Notes: generated by a model from the letters alone, not told the origin. A DNA stretch of 64,000 nt from Streptomyces sp. TP-A0874 (GCF_001748085.1 NZ_BBZK01000005.1:434001-498000); one strand, 5' to 3'. Positions 44,743 through 54,030 are shown, numbered from the stretch's first letter. Made by a program: numbers and translations.

Positions 44743-45055
44743 ATGAATCCGGGCTCTCCCCCGTAAAGGCTCTACAAAGGGTCGGTGCGTTGACGGTCAA
44801 AGCGGTGAGGTGCTCGCCGATGAGTGCCTCACCAGGGGATATGCGGGTCCGGTCGGTGGGCGGGGGCGGGTCTGCGAGGCCCTTCCCGGTCAGCGGGCGC
44901 GGCTCGGACGGCGGGCGCCGGGCCGCTCCGGCGGGAAGCGGGCGGGGTCTCCCCGCCGTGCCTCGGAGGGCCCGGGGCCACACCCCGCGAGGGCACCGGC
45001 AGGCGGCCATCACTCCGTCCGGACCCGGGGGTTGGGGGCCGGCCCGGCGGTTCGC

Positions 45056-45061
45056 TAGGGT
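45056..45061 (+). promoter_or_regulatory. -10 element of probable leaderless promoter (TAGGGT)
   Basis: TAGGGT is followed by 8 nt and the ATG at 45070, with no Shine-Dalgarno sequence. Confidence 0.45.
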
Positions 45062-45069
45062 CGCTCCCC

Positions 45070-45270
45070 ATGACGAACAACCCCCACGCTCCCCAGGGCG
45101 GCAACGACCCCGCAGGCAGCACCCAGATGTTCCGCGCCTTCGTAGACGAGGGTGCTCCGCAACGCCAGGCGGCGGCGCCGGCCCCCTCGGGCCCGCGCAT
45201 CGGAGTGATCGTCGGTGTCGTCGCCGTGGTCCTCGTGGTCGCCGCGGTGGCCTGGCTCGCCCTGAGCTGA
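45070..45270 (+). CDS. Small single-pass membrane protein
   Basis: 66 residues: a polar N-terminal half (MTNNPHAPQGGNDPAG, STQMFRAFVDEGA) and one C-terminal membrane segment (IGVIVGVVAVVLVVAAVAWL) ending in ALS. No family is known to me. Codon use is typical of the genome and the -10 spacing supports the start. It is probably tail-anchored with its N terminus in the cytoplasm. Confidence 0.75.
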   Translation: MTNNPHAPQGGNDPAGSTQMFRAFVDEGAPQRQAAAPAPSGPRIGVIVGVVAVVLVVAAVAWLALS

Positions 45271-45551
45271 CCCAGCCCGCCTCTACCGACCCTCCATGAA
45301 CTGAATCACTTCCCCCACACCGACCTCCTGCGCCTCGGTGGTACCGGGGTGGCGCGGAGGAATGACGAGGCCGGACGGGCCCGCCCCCGGCGGGCTCGCG
45401 GGCTCCGGCGGGGTGCCCTGGGGCGGTGTGCCGGCCGGTTCCGGTGGCCGGCGCCCCGTAGCGCCCCTCACCTGTGGCGACCCACTCCCGGGGCTCCGTC
45501 CGCCTCCGGGCCTGTGGCCCCCAGCCGGCGTCCTCAGCCGGCCTGGAGCCC

Positions 45552-46382
45552 TCAGTCCGAGACGAGCCCCTCCCGCAGTTGGCCGAGGGTGCGGGTCAGC
45601 AACCGGGAGACGTGCATCTGGGAGATGCCCACCTCCTCCCCGATCTGGGACTGCGTCATGTTCGCGAAGAAGCGGAGCATGATGATCTGCCGTTCCCGCG
45701 GCGGCAGTTTCGCCAGCAGCGGCTTGAGCGACTCGCGGTACTCGACACCCTCCAGCGCCGCGTCCTCGTACCCCAGCCGGTCCGCCAGTGAGCCCTCGCC
45801 GCCGTCCTCCTCCAGCGCGGGGGAGTCCAGCGAACTGGCCGTGTAGGCGTTGCCTACCGCCAGACCGTCGACGACCTCCTCCTCCGAGACCCCCAGCGCG
45901 GCCGCGAGTTCGGGGACGGTCGGCGAACGGTCGAGCTGCTGGGACAGCTCGTCGCTGGCCTTGGTGAGCGCCAGTCGCAGTTCCTGGAGTCGGCGCGGCA
46001 CCCGCACCGACCAACTGGTGTCCCGGAAGAAGCGCTTGATCTCGCCGACGACGGTCGGCATGGCGAACGTCGGGAACTCCACGCCGCGTTCGGGGTCGAA
46101 GCGGTCGATCGCCTTGATGAGGCCGATGGTGCCGACCTGGACGATGTCCTCCATCGGCTCGTTGCGGCTGCGGAAGCGGGCCGCGGCGTAGCGCACCAGG
46201 GGCAAATTCAGTTCGATCAGGGTGTCGCGGACGTACGTCCGCTCCGGACTGTCCGTGGTGAGTGTGGTCAACCGCTGGAACAGGGAGCGGGACAGGGTGC
46301 GGGTGTCGATGGCTGCGAAGTCGTCGAACGCCTGTGGTGCGTCAGTGGTGAGCACCTTCGAGCTGCCCAGTTCTACGGACAT
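45552..46382 (-). CDS. sigN: RNA polymerase sigma factor SigN (SigB/SigF/SigG family)
   Basis: 276 residues with regions 2, 3 and 4 of the SigB/SigF group: [54 protein letters not shown], and the final helix-turn-helix [19 protein letters not shown]. It matches S. coelicolor SigN (N terminus [11 protein letters not shown]). SigN acts in aerial growth in that species. It follows sigF on the same strand by 193 bp. A 169 bp block is nearly identical to sigF DNA. The ATG at 46382 has AAGGGGG upstream. Confidence 0.9.
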   Translation of the reverse strand: MSVELGSSKVLTTDAPQAFDDFAAIDTRTLSRSLFQRLTTLTTDSPERTYVRDTLIELNLPLVRYAAARFRSRNEPMEDIVQVGTIGLIKAIDRFDPERGVEFPTFAMPTVVGEIKRFFRDTSWSVRVPRRLQELRLALTKASDELSQQLDRSPTVPELAAALGVSEEEVVDGLAVGNAYTASSLDSPALEEDGGEGSLADRLGYEDAALEGVEYRESLKPLLAKLPPRERQIIMLRFFANMTQSQIGEEVGISQMHVSRLLTRTLGQLREGLVSD

Positions 46383-46575
46383 GCCACCCCCTTGAGGTCG
46401 CGGACGGGTCGCTGCGCGCTCCCCGGACGGAACCCGGAACCGAGGAACACCAGCCTCCACCTGAGATACCGGAGGCGGCGGCGCGGCAAACGCGGTTCCA
46501 GCAGAATGTCACATGTCGGCAACGCGCTGTAGCGCCAAGTCGACATATCTGTGCAGGAAGTGTCCCTCGTACTGG

Positions 46576-47409
46576 TTAGGTGTCGATTTTGTTTGCGGAC
46601 CTCAGCCGGGCGAAGCTCCGGGACAGCAGTCGGGAGACGTGCATCTGGGATACCCCGAGCTCCGCGCTGATCTGAGACTGCGTCAGGTTGCTGTAGTAGC
46701 GCAACAGCAGGATGCGCTGCTCCCGTTCGGGGAGCTGCACCAGGAGGTGGCGGACCAGGTCGCGGTGTTCCACACCGGTCAGCGCCGGGTCCTCGTACCC
46801 GAGCCGGTCGACCAGGCCGGGCAGCCCGTCGCCCTCCTGGGCCGCCTCCAGTGACGTGGCGTGGTAGGACCGGCCGGCTTCGATGCAGGCGAGCACGTCC
46901 TCTTCGGGGATCCGCAGCCGTCCGGCGATCTCCGCGGTGGTCGGTGTGCGGCCGTGCTGGACGGTCAGGTCCTCGGTGGCGCCGTTGACCTGAACCCACA
47001 GCTCGTGGAGTCGGCGCGGCACGTGAACGGTGCGGACGTTGTCCCGGAAGTAACGTTTGATCTCGCCGACGACGGTCGGCATGGCGAACGTCGGGAACTG
47101 CACGCCGCGTTCGGGGTCGAAGCGGTCGATCGCGTTGATGAGGCCGATGGTGCCGACCTGGACCACGTCTTCCATCGGCTCGTTGCGGCTGCGGAAGCGG
47201 GCCGCGGCGTAGCGCACCAGGGGCAGGTTCGCCTCGATCAGCGCGGTGCGCACGCGCCGGTGCTCGGCGGTGCCCGGCTCCAGTGCGGAGAGCTCCTTGA
47301 AGAGGACCTGGGTGAGCGCCCGGGTGTCGGCTCCCCGGTTCTCCCTGGGTTTCCGGGCGGTGCTCCCCTGGAAGGGCGTAGTGGGCGCCGTATGGGCCGA
47401 TGCGGTCAT
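46576..47409 (-). CDS. sigF: RNA polymerase sigma factor SigF (late sporulation)
   Basis: 277 residues. Same architecture as SigN, with segments [39 protein letters not shown] and [19 protein letters not shown], and it matches S. coelicolor SigF, needed for spore maturation. It is the first of the two tandem genes. No anti-sigma (RsfA-like) gene is adjacent. The ATG at 47409 has GAAAGGGG upstream. Confidence 0.92.
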   Translation of the reverse strand: MTASAHTAPTTPFQGSTARKPRENRGADTRALTQVLFKELSALEPGTAEHRRVRTALIEANLPLVRYAAARFRSRNEPMEDVVQVGTIGLINAIDRFDPERGVQFPTFAMPTVVGEIKRYFRDNVRTVHVPRRLHELWVQVNGATEDLTVQHGRTPTTAEIAGRLRIPEEDVLACIEAGRSYHATSLEAAQEGDGLPGLVDRLGYEDPALTGVEHRDLVRHLLVQLPEREQRILLLRYYSNLTQSQISAELGVSQMHVSRLLSRSFARLRSANKIDT

Positions 47410-47571
47410 GGCACCCCTTTCGCTGGCCACGCATCCGGCAAAAGCGGTCATAGCATCACAAGGTAGGCGACTGCTGTGCAAGCACCGCATAATGCCGTGT
47501 TGGCGGACAGAGTTGGGCGGGGTTCCCATGGGGGGACGGACCTGGAGGGCTCCGGTGGCCGGAAGTGGTGC

Positions 47572-47865
47572 TCAGAACTCGTAGTCGGCGATCACCCAGC
47601 TGGCGAACTCCCGCCAGAGCGCCACTCCGGCCTGGTGGGCGGGGTGGTCCAGGTACCGCTGGAGCGCTTTCCGGTCGGCCACCGAGCAGTTGATCACGAA
47701 GTCGTGGGCGATCGGCCGGTCCGTGATGTTCCAGGCGCACTCCCAGGAGAGCAGCTCCGGGATCCGGTCGCCGAGTTCGGTGAAGGCCCGGACACCCGCG
47801 AGGACCCGGGGCTCATCGCGCCCGACCCCCTCGTCGAGCTTGAACAGGACCAGGTGGCGGATCAC
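47572..47865 (-). CDS. Dabb (stress-responsive alpha-beta barrel) family protein
   Basis: 97 residues, the usual single-domain length. The family signature runs from MIRHLVLFKLDEG through AWNITDRPIAHDFVINCSV to LQRYLDHPAHQAGVALWREF. Dabb proteins form dimeric ferredoxin-like barrels; most have no known substrate. GTG start after AAGGAG. Confidence 0.9.
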   Translation of the reverse strand: MIRHLVLFKLDEGVGRDEPRVLAGVRAFTELGDRIPELLSWECAWNITDRPIAHDFVINCSVADRKALQRYLDHPAHQAGVALWREFASWVIADYEF

Positions 47866-47898
47866 GGTGCACTCCTTGGTGGCGGTTTTCAGCCGCCG

Positions 47899-48063
47899 TC
47901 AGTTGACGATCTGGGTCATGAAGTCGCCGAGGCCGTTCGCGGCGGTCGATATCCCCTGGAACGCCATCCTGACCAGATCGCCGGCACGGTCGGGCGATGT
48001 GATGATCGTGTACAGCGCGAAGACGATGAACAGGTATATGAGTATCTTCTTCGCCTGCGCCAT
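47899..48063 (-). CDS. Small membrane protein
   Basis: 54 residues from the ATG at 48063 (MAQAKKILIYLFIVFALYT), with one N-terminal membrane segment and a mildly amphipathic tail ending in FMTQIVN. AGGAAGG lies 9 nt upstream; an in-frame ATG at 48087 is an alternative. It is conserved in Streptomyces as far as I recognise it, with no known function. Confidence 0.7.
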   Translation of the reverse strand: MAQAKKILIYLFIVFALYTIITSPDRAGDLVRMAFQGISTAANGLGDFMTQIVN

Positions 48064-48321
48064 CTCCTCATGCCTTCCTGTCGGCATCTGCCCGAACTGG
48101 CCCGCCCGGTGATCGCGCGAGTCTATCCAGCGGCCCGTTCCAGAACAGAGCCGCTGAGTATGTTGATCCTATTTCCGGGCGTGGCTCAAGGAGGCTGCCG
48201 AGAAGAGTGGGCCGGGAGGCCGGCCGGAGCCGCTGCGGCCGGCCCCCGGCCGAGGCTCGGGCGCAGAAGCCCATGATGACGAGAAACGGGCCCCGCCGAT
48301 CGGCGGGGCCCGTTCTGGAAG

Positions 48322-48408
48322 CGGTAGCGGTGGGATTTGAACCCACGGAGGAGTTGCCCCCTCACTCGCTTTCGAGGCGAGCTCCTTCGGCCGCTCGGAC
48401 ACGCTACC
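48322..48408 (-). tRNA. tRNA-Ser(CGA)
   Basis: The 87 nt cloverleaf on the minus strand has a GGTAGCG acceptor paired with CGCTACC, an anticodon loop CTCGAAA (anticodon CGA), a long variable arm and a T-loop TTCAAAT. It reads UCG. A hairpin of the form GGGCCCCGCC/GGCGGGGCCC lies just downstream, near 48286-48312. Confidence 0.95.
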
Positions 48409-48459
48409 GGGAGAGAGCTTAGCGGACCGGGGCCGTGCACCGAAATCCGGTTCTCCCGC

Positions 48460-48996
48460 TCAGCTTCCCGGGACTTCCGAGCAGCCGCCCGACCTCCGGA
48501 AGAAGGCGGTGAGCGGCCTCGCGCACTCCTCTGCGAGCACTCCGTGGATCACCTCCGGCCGGTGGTTGAGCCTCCGGTCCCGCAGAACGTCCCACAACGA
48601 GCCCGCCGCGCCCGCCTTCTCGTCCACCGCCCCGTAGACCACCCGGTCGACACGGGAGAGGACGGCCGCGCCCGCGCACATCGTGCACGGCTCCAGGGTG
48701 ACGACCAGCGTGCAGCCGGACAACCGCCACCCGCCCCGGGACCGCGCGGCCTCGCGGAGCGCGAGCACCTCGGCGTGCGCCGTCGGGTCGCCCACGGCCT
48801 CCCGCTCGTTCCGGGCCCGGCCGAGCACCGTCCCGTCCGCGGCGAGCACCACCGCGCCCACCGGCACATCGCCCGTCTCCGGGGCCCGTACCGCCTCCTC
48901 CAGCGCCAGCCGCATCGGGGCGCGCCACGGGTCACGCAGGGGGTCGGGCGGTGCGCCGGCGGTGGCGCCGGGCGGCGGGGAAGACGAGCGGTCCAT
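48460..48996 (-). CDS. tadA: tRNA adenosine(34) deaminase TadA
   Basis: 178 residues from the ATG at 48996; a TTG at 49014 would add six residues, and neither has a clear ribosome binding site. The zinc deaminase motifs are HAEV (with the catalytic Glu) and PCTMCAGA. TadA converts A34 to inosine in tRNA-Arg(ACG), which is encoded at 39602. Its partner gene of the TadA-associated family lies 66 bp upstream on the same strand. Confidence 0.92.
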   Translation of the reverse strand: MDRSSSPPPGATAGAPPDPLRDPWRAPMRLALEEAVRAPETGDVPVGAVVLAADGTVLGRARNEREAVGDPTAHAEVLALREAARSRGGWRLSGCTLVVTLEPCTMCAGAAVLSRVDRVVYGAVDEKAGAAGSLWDVLRDRRLNHRPEVIHGVLAEECARPLTAFFRRSGGCSEVPGS

Positions 48997-49062
48997 GAGG
49001 ACAGTGTCGGTCAACTCCGCTGCCCGGCTCGGCCGAGGGGCCCACGGGCGGTGCTCAGCTGC

Positions 49063-49575
49063 TCAGCGGACCGCCTCCAGGGTCTCCTCGCAGCCCAGCG
49101 CCTCCGCGATGGCGCCCAGCGCGTCCTCCTCGAGGACCAGGAGGCGCTCTCGGGGGAGCCCGAAGTCCTCGAGCAGTTCGGCCTCCCCGATCGGCCCGGG
49201 CGGCGGGGCCTCCCCGGCGGAGTCGTCCTCGTCCCGCTCGGGCTCGCCCTCCTCGGTGCCGTCGAGGTCGACGAACACGTCCAGGTCGTCCGGCTCACGG
49301 CCGAGCAGCTCGTCGGTGAGCAGGATCTCCCCATAGGAGCTTCGGGCGGCGGCCGCGGCGTCGGAGACGTAGATGCGCGGATCCTCCTCCCCGTCCACGC
49401 GGACGATTCCGAACCACGCGTCCTCCTGCTCGACGAAGGCCAGCACCGTGTCGTCGTCGAGCGAAGCTCCCCGGGCCAGGTCCGTCAGGTCGGCCAGGGT
49501 CTCCACATCGTCGAGTTCCGTGTCGCTCGCTTCCCACCCGTCCTCGGTGCGCGCGAGCAGTGCGGCGAAGTACAC
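49063..49575 (-). CDS. tRNA adenosine deaminase-associated protein
   Basis: 170 residues, very acidic, matching the actinobacterial family always found beside tadA: MYFAALLARTEDGW, LDDVETLADL, and GIVRVDGEEDPRIYVSD. It has no catalytic motif. Its name reflects gene neighbourhood; the role is unproven. GTG start after GGGAGAG. It is probably co-transcribed with tadA. Confidence 0.9.
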   Translation of the reverse strand: MYFAALLARTEDGWEASDTELDDVETLADLTDLARGASLDDDTVLAFVEQEDAWFGIVRVDGEEDPRIYVSDAAAAARSSYGEILLTDELLGREPDDLDVFVDLDGTEEGEPERDEDDSAGEAPPPGPIGEAELLEDFGLPRERLLVLEEDALGAIAEALGCEETLEAVR

Positions 49576-49813
49576 CGTGACTCTCCCACTGTCATAGACG
49601 TGTGCCGGGTCCGGACGAGGTGGTGGATGTCACCTCTGGTCCCGTCCACTGGGAATCGTGGCAGAAACCGAGCCGCTGTGAGAGGTCTTCCGCCGTGCGT
49701 CGGCCACCAGTCTCCAACTCGGCCTCGGAAGCGCGCGCCGGAGGAGGACCTGCCGCCGCTCGCCGCCTGCCGTGAGCCGGGGGCCGAGCCCTGGACGCCT
49801 CCGGCCCCTCCGC

Positions 49814-49819
49814 TACTGT
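49814..49819 (+). promoter_or_regulatory. -10 element of probable leaderless upp promoter (TACTGT)
   Basis: TACTGT is followed by 7 nt and the upp ATG. CTGGAC at 49791-49796 is a weak -35 at 17 nt spacing. Confidence 0.55.
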
Positions 49820-49826
49820 CGACGCC

Positions 49827-50465
49827 ATGCGGATCCACGTCGTCGACCACCCCCTCGTCGCGCACAAGCTCACCACGCTGCGGGACGAGCGCACCGACTC
49901 CCCCACCTTCCGGCGGCTCGCCGACGAGCTGGTCACCCTGCTCGCCTACGAGGCCACCCGGGACGTACGCATCGAGCAGGTGGAGATAACCACCCCCGTG
50001 ACGGTCACGACCGGGGTGCGCCTGTCCCACCCGCGGCCCCTGGTGGTGCCGATCCTGCGGGCCGGTCTGGGCATGTTGGAGGGCATGGTCCGGCTGCTGC
50101 CGACGGCCCAGGTGGGCTTCCTGGGCATGGTCCGCAACGAGGCGACCCTCCAGGCCTCGACCTACGCCTCACGGATGCCGGAGGACCTCTCCGGGCGGCA
50201 GATCTACGTCCTCGACCCGATGCTGGCCACCGGCGGGACACTGGTCGCGGCGATCCAGGAACTGATCTCGCGCGGGGCGGACGACGTCACGGCCATCTGC
50301 CTGCTGGCGGCCCCCGAGGGCGTGGAGCTGATGGAGCGGGAGCTGGCGGGCGCGCCGGTCACCGTGGTGACCGCGGCGGTCGACGAGCGCCTCGACGAGC
50401 GCGGGTACATCGTGCCGGGCCTCGGCGACGCCGGGGACCGGATGTACGGCCTCGCCAGCGGCTGA
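49827..50465 (+). CDS. upp: Uracil phosphoribosyltransferase
   Basis: 212 residues. It makes UMP from uracil and PRPP for pyrimidine salvage. The PRPP motif is [13 protein letters not shown] (about residues 128-140) and the uracil-binding C terminus is [15 protein letters not shown]. Single gene with a probable leaderless start. Confidence 0.96.
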   Translation: MRIHVVDHPLVAHKLTTLRDERTDSPTFRRLADELVTLLAYEATRDVRIEQVEITTPVTVTTGVRLSHPRPLVVPILRAGLGMLEGMVRLLPTAQVGFLGMVRNEATLQASTYASRMPEDLSGRQIYVLDPMLATGGTLVAAIQELISRGADDVTAICLLAAPEGVELMERELAGAPVTVVTAAVDERLDERGYIVPGLGDAGDRMYGLASG

Positions 50466-50529
50466 GGGACGCCGTCACCGGCCGGGCCCCACACGGCCGG
50501 CTGATCGGGGCCGCTGCTCGTCGGCCGGC

Positions 50530-51201
50530 TCAGCAGCTCGTCGACGAGGGCGAGGGCGTCGGTGAGGGACTGGCCAACGCGGCCATGGCCTTGGCCGCGT
50601 CCTTGGCGGGCGCCAGTTCGGTGAACTCCTCACCGATGATCAGGTCGATGTCCTCGGTCTTCCGCTTGTCCGGCTTGGTGGTGCTTCCGGTGAGCTGGGT
50701 GGAGAGCACCCGGAACCGCGGGTCGGCCTTCTCGGCCGTCCCGAGGAGCAGCGCGGCTTCCTTCTGGAGCTTCTTGTCGTACTCCTCGGGGGCGTTGTCC
50801 ACCTCACCGATCTTGAAGCCGCGCTTCCGCAACTCGTCGGCGGTCTTCTTCGCCAGACCGCTGCGCTTGGTGGCGTTGTAGACGTTCACGGTGATGCTCT
50901 TCGGCTCGGGCGGCTTCCCCGGCCCCGCGGAACCGTCGAGCGGTTTGGCGTCCGCGGAGCCGCTCTCCCCCTCCCCCGGCGTGCACGGTTCCTGGCTGCC
51001 CGCGGCCCGTGCCTGCCCGCCGCTGCTGCCGAAGAGGTCGAGGAGCTGCAGAGTCCCCCAGCCGAGGACGGAAAGGGCGGCTACCGTGCTGATCGCGGCG
51101 AGCACCAGCCGGCGCCGGCGCGGGGGACGACGCATCCGTGGATAGCGGTTCCCCTTGACGCGGTATCGGCCGCCCATGCCGGGAGGAGTCAGCATGCTCA
51201 T
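50530..51201 (-). CDS. LytR_C-domain membrane protein
   Basis: 223 residues. A basic cytoplasmic N terminus (RRPPRRRR) precedes one membrane segment (about residues 32-52, LVLAAISTVAALSVLGWGTL). The extracellular part carries a LytR_C domain at about 100-200 (SITVNVYNATKRSGLAKKTADEL, GFKIGEVDNAPEEYDK) and a Pro/Ser tail. LytR_C domains are found in wall-polymer ligases, but there is no LCP catalytic domain here. TACGCT lies 6 nt before the ATG, so it is probably leaderless. Confidence 0.88.
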   Translation of the reverse strand: MSMLTPPGMGGRYRVKGNRYPRMRRPPRRRRLVLAAISTVAALSVLGWGTLQLLDLFGSSGGQARAAGSQEPCTPGEGESGSADAKPLDGSAGPGKPPEPKSITVNVYNATKRSGLAKKTADELRKRGFKIGEVDNAPEEYDKKLQKEAALLLGTAEKADPRFRVLSTQLTGSTTKPDKRKTEDIDLIIGEEFTELAPAKDAAKAMAALASPSPTPSPSSTSC

Positions 51202-51207
51202 GGGCGC

Positions 51208-51213
51208 AGCGTA
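51208..51213 (-). promoter_or_regulatory. -10 element of probable leaderless promoter (TACGCT)
   Basis: On the minus strand TACGCT is followed by 6 nt and the ATG at 51201. Confidence 0.5.
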
Positions 51214-51303
51214 GTGCGGGGTGGGGACTCTGCCTACTAAATGATCAATGCGTGGCGTGCGCTGTAACCCGAAAGGGGCAACAAAACGGGCAACCCGCCC
51301 GGG

Positions 51304-51600
51304 TCAGTCGAGCTCCAGTACCCGGGCGTGCAACACCTGGCGTTGTTGCAGCGCGGCGCGTACCGCGCGGTGCAGACCGTCCTCTAGGTAGAGATCGCCG
51401 TTCCACTTCACCACATGGGCGAACAGGTCCCCGTAGAAGGTGGAGTCCTCGGCCAGCAGCGTCTCCAGGTCGAGCTGCCCCTTGGTGGTGACGAGCTGGT
51501 CGAGGCGTACCGGGCGTGGTGCGACGTCCGCCCACTGGCGGGTGCTGTCCCGGCCGTGTTCGGGGTACGGCCGCCCGTTTCCGATGCGCTTGAAGATCAC
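51304..51600 (-). CDS. Small conserved actinobacterial protein with ParB/sulfiredoxin-like motif (often annotated VapB)
   Basis: 98 residues. The C-terminal segment DLYLEDGLHRAVRAALQQRQ resembles the DGxHR motif of ParB/sulfiredoxin folds. The N-terminal part (MIFKRIGNGRPYPEHGR, RPVRLDQLVTTKGQLDLETLL) fits the early strands of that fold. It is commonly annotated as a VapB antitoxin, but no VapC-type toxin gene is adjacent, so I doubt that name. GTG start with TAGGCT 6 nt upstream. Confidence 0.75.
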   Translation of the reverse strand: MIFKRIGNGRPYPEHGRDSTRQWADVAPRPVRLDQLVTTKGQLDLETLLAEDSTFYGDLFAHVVKWNGDLYLEDGLHRAVRAALQQRQVLHARVLELD

Positions 51601-51606
51601 ACGGAA

Positions 51607-51612
51607 AGCCTA
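51607..51612 (-). promoter_or_regulatory. -10 element of probable leaderless promoter (TAGGCT)
   Basis: On the minus strand TAGGCT is followed by 6 nt and the GTG at 51600. Confidence 0.5.
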
Positions 51613-51700
51613 CCGGCCCGGGTGCTCCGGGCGCATCCGTAGCGGAGCGGCGGCAGTCCGGACATACCGCTCGGCAGGGCACCACCGGGACGAAGACCGG

Positions 51701-51739
51701 CGGGGTGCCCCGGGGGAGAAAGCCCCCCTGGGCACCCCG
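51701..51739. terminator. Long imperfect hairpin
   Basis: 10 bp outer arms (51701-51710 and 51730-51739) plus an inner G5/C5 stem around an AGAAAG loop lie downstream of the M28 peptidase gene. Confidence 0.7.
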
Positions 51740-51783
51740 CCCATGGTCGACCGGTGAGCCGCTCAGCCGGTCGCCCGGCGGCC

Positions 51784-51832
51784 GTGGAGGTCTGGGGGCC
51801 GTGGAGGTCTGGGGTCGTGGAGGTCCGGGGCC
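51784..51832. repeat. Three tandem 16-17 bp repeats
   Basis: GTGGAGGTCTGGGG and close variants recur at 51784, 51801 and 51817, just outside the 3' end of the M28 peptidase gene. Confidence 0.75.
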
Positions 51833-51853
51833 GGCTCGGCGGTCCTGCCGGCG

Positions 51854-53431
51854 CTATCGGCTGACGCGGTCGTGATCGGAGGCGAGGCCGCCCCCGTCCG
51901 AACCCTCGGTCCTGGTCGGCTCGCTCTTCGCCGGATCGCTCAGTGAGCTCAGGTCCCAGCCGTAGGTCCCGACCGCGTTGGCCATGACGTCGATGTTGAG
52001 ATCGAAGGCGCGCATGTCGATGTTGTCCAGTGTGTCGCAGGCCGCGTGGTAACACGGGTCGTAGGCGACCCCCGCCTCCCCGCCGTATTTTGCCGCCTGC
52101 TGCTCGGTCTTGATGCCCTCCGCACCGGTGAAGGTGCCGCCGGAGGGTATACCGGCCGCGATGAACGGACCGTAGTCCGAACGCCCGTTGAAGTCCGTAC
52201 CCTCGTACGGCTCGCCGCGGCGTTCCAGGAACCGGTTGATGTCCCGCTCCAACTGTGCGGAACCCTCCGGTCCAGGACCCTCGCCCACACCGTCGGAGTC
52301 GTCACCGTCATAGACGAACTGTGCGGCGTTGGGAGAGGCGATCATGTCGAAGTTGAGGTAGAGCGCGATCCGGTCCCGCTCCTTCCCGCTGAGCTGCTCG
52401 ACGTAGTGCTCGGATCCGAGCAGCCCCAACTCCTCGGCCGACCACCAGGCGAACCGGACGGTGTGCCGCGGTGGCTGTTTGTCGAGCTCGGCGAGCTTCA
52501 GCGCCACCTCCAACAGCCCGGCGGAGCCGGAGCCGTTGTCGTTGATCCCCGGACCGGCGATGACGGAGTCCAGGTGGGCACCGAGCATCACCGTACGGTT
52601 CGGGTTGCCGGAGCGGGTCTCGGCGATCACGTTCCGGGTGGTGCGCGGTTCCAGCAACTGCCGGATCTCGTAGGCGACGGTCACCTCGCCCTCGGCGGCC
52701 GCGGCCGCCAGCGCCTCGCCGTCCTCCGCCGTGATGCCGCCGGTCGGGATCCGGGCGGCGTCCGCGTCGCCCAGGGTGCCGGAGAGCGCCCCCTCCGAAT
52801 CGTTGTAGATGATCGCGGCGACCGCCCCGGCGTCCGCGGCGGCGTCCTGCTTCTCGGCGAAGGTGCAGCCACCCCGCTTGATCAGCGCGATCTTCCCGGA
52901 GAAGGAACCGGCGGCGTAGTCCTCGGCCTCACAGCCGGTGGTGTTGTCGGCCGGCACCGCCTCGACGGCGGCCTGGAGACCGCCCTCCGGAGTGCTCTTG
53001 GTGTACGTCATCGCCGAGACGTCCACGTCCAGCTCGTTCGGCGACAGGACGGCGAGCCTCTCGGCGAGCGTCTCGGTGTAGGTGAACTCGAAGTCCTGGT
53101 AGGAGACCTTGTAGCCGGCCTTCTTCAGGGCCTGGTGCACGTACGCGGCGGAGGCGTCGTGACCGAGCGTTCCGGCGGCCCGGTTGCCGCCCGCGGAGTC
53201 GGCGATCGCCTGGAACCGCCTCAGGTGGCGGTGGGCGCTCTTGGCGGTCACCGCCTTGACCAGCTCCGCGGCGCGGTCGGCGCCGGACTTGCCCGGTTTC
53301 GCCGGGGCGAGGAGCGGGGCCGCGCCGGCGGTGTCCGCCGAGGCGGCGGGCGCGGCGGCCATGAGCAGCGGGGGCAGGAGGGCGGCGGCCGCCAGGGCGG
53401 CTATCGTCCGGCGCTGGTGTCTTGCGTCCAC
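51854..53431 (-). CDS. Secreted M28 family zinc aminopeptidase
   Basis: 525 residues. A signal peptide (about 1-31) ends at ASA. A PA (protease-associated) domain inserted at about residues 150-275 includes CTFAEKQDAAADAGAVAA. The M28 core has zinc ligands in MLGAHLDSV, INDNGSGSAG, WSAEELGLLGSEHY, NFDMIASPN and YHAACDTL. It resembles S. griseus-type aminopeptidases that release hydrophobic N-terminal residues, with an extra PA domain. The GTG at 53431 follows AAGGA. Confidence 0.92.
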   Translation of the reverse strand: MDARHQRRTIAALAAAALLPPLLMAAAPAASADTAGAAPLLAPAKPGKSGADRAAELVKAVTAKSAHRHLRRFQAIADSAGGNRAAGTLGHDASAAYVHQALKKAGYKVSYQDFEFTYTETLAERLAVLSPNELDVDVSAMTYTKSTPEGGLQAAVEAVPADNTTGCEAEDYAAGSFSGKIALIKRGGCTFAEKQDAAADAGAVAAIIYNDSEGALSGTLGDADAARIPTGGITAEDGEALAAAAAEGEVTVAYEIRQLLEPRTTRNVIAETRSGNPNRTVMLGAHLDSVIAGPGINDNGSGSAGLLEVALKLAELDKQPPRHTVRFAWWSAEELGLLGSEHYVEQLSGKERDRIALYLNFDMIASPNAAQFVYDGDDSDGVGEGPGPEGSAQLERDINRFLERRGEPYEGTDFNGRSDYGPFIAAGIPSGGTFTGAEGIKTEQQAAKYGGEAGVAYDPCYHAACDTLDNIDMRAFDLNIDVMANAVGTYGWDLSSLSDPAKSEPTRTEGSDGGGLASDHDRVSR

Positions 53432-54030
53432 AGAGGTCCTTCCGGCTGTGTACGGGCGGAGCGGTGCGGCGGAGCGGTCGCTCCGGGCTGTCCGACGACG
53501 AGGGCGCACGGGCGGGCCGTTGATCAGCGGCTCCCCGGCGGTCGTACTGCGGTGGCGCACGTCCGTGGTGCGGACGGAGCCGCGACGCCATGGAAGGTAG
53601 CGAGCCGCGGAGCGGTTGGGAACGCCTGCGACCGCGGGGGCGGACGGCTTCGGCCGGATCATCCGGCTAAGAGAGGAAAGAGACGCCGGAGGGGCCGAGG
53701 CGGTACCGCGCCGGTGGACCTGAATCTCTCCGGGAGAGCGTTGCGGCGTGCCGGCGAGGCCCGAGGGTGTGGGAATCCCCCCACGGCTCACTCCGTCAGC
53801 CGTTGGCGGCAGGGGAGACAGCGGTGGAACGCTTCACGGAACGTCCGGGGCGCCGGAGGTGACCGCACACGGGCCTGGGCTGCCTGGCGGATAGGGCTTC
53901 CGAGCGGGCAGGCACGCTCGACAGGAGGTGATGACCAGGTAGCGCCTCGGCGCAGCGGTGAGTGCGGGCGCCGCCGACTGGTCATGCATGTCGTTCCTCC
54001 CAGGGCCGCTGAACGACCCCGGGAGACGGG
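53432..54030. other. Intergenic region, 599 bp
   Basis: It lies between two leftward secreted-protein genes. A short palindrome CTCTCC-G-GGAGAG is at 53726-53738. No frame here looks coding and no RNA gene is evident. Confidence 0.45.

Noticed and set aside
51304..51600. Toxin-antitoxin pair
   Set aside because: No toxin-like gene is adjacent and the motif fits a ParB/sulfiredoxin-like fold better.
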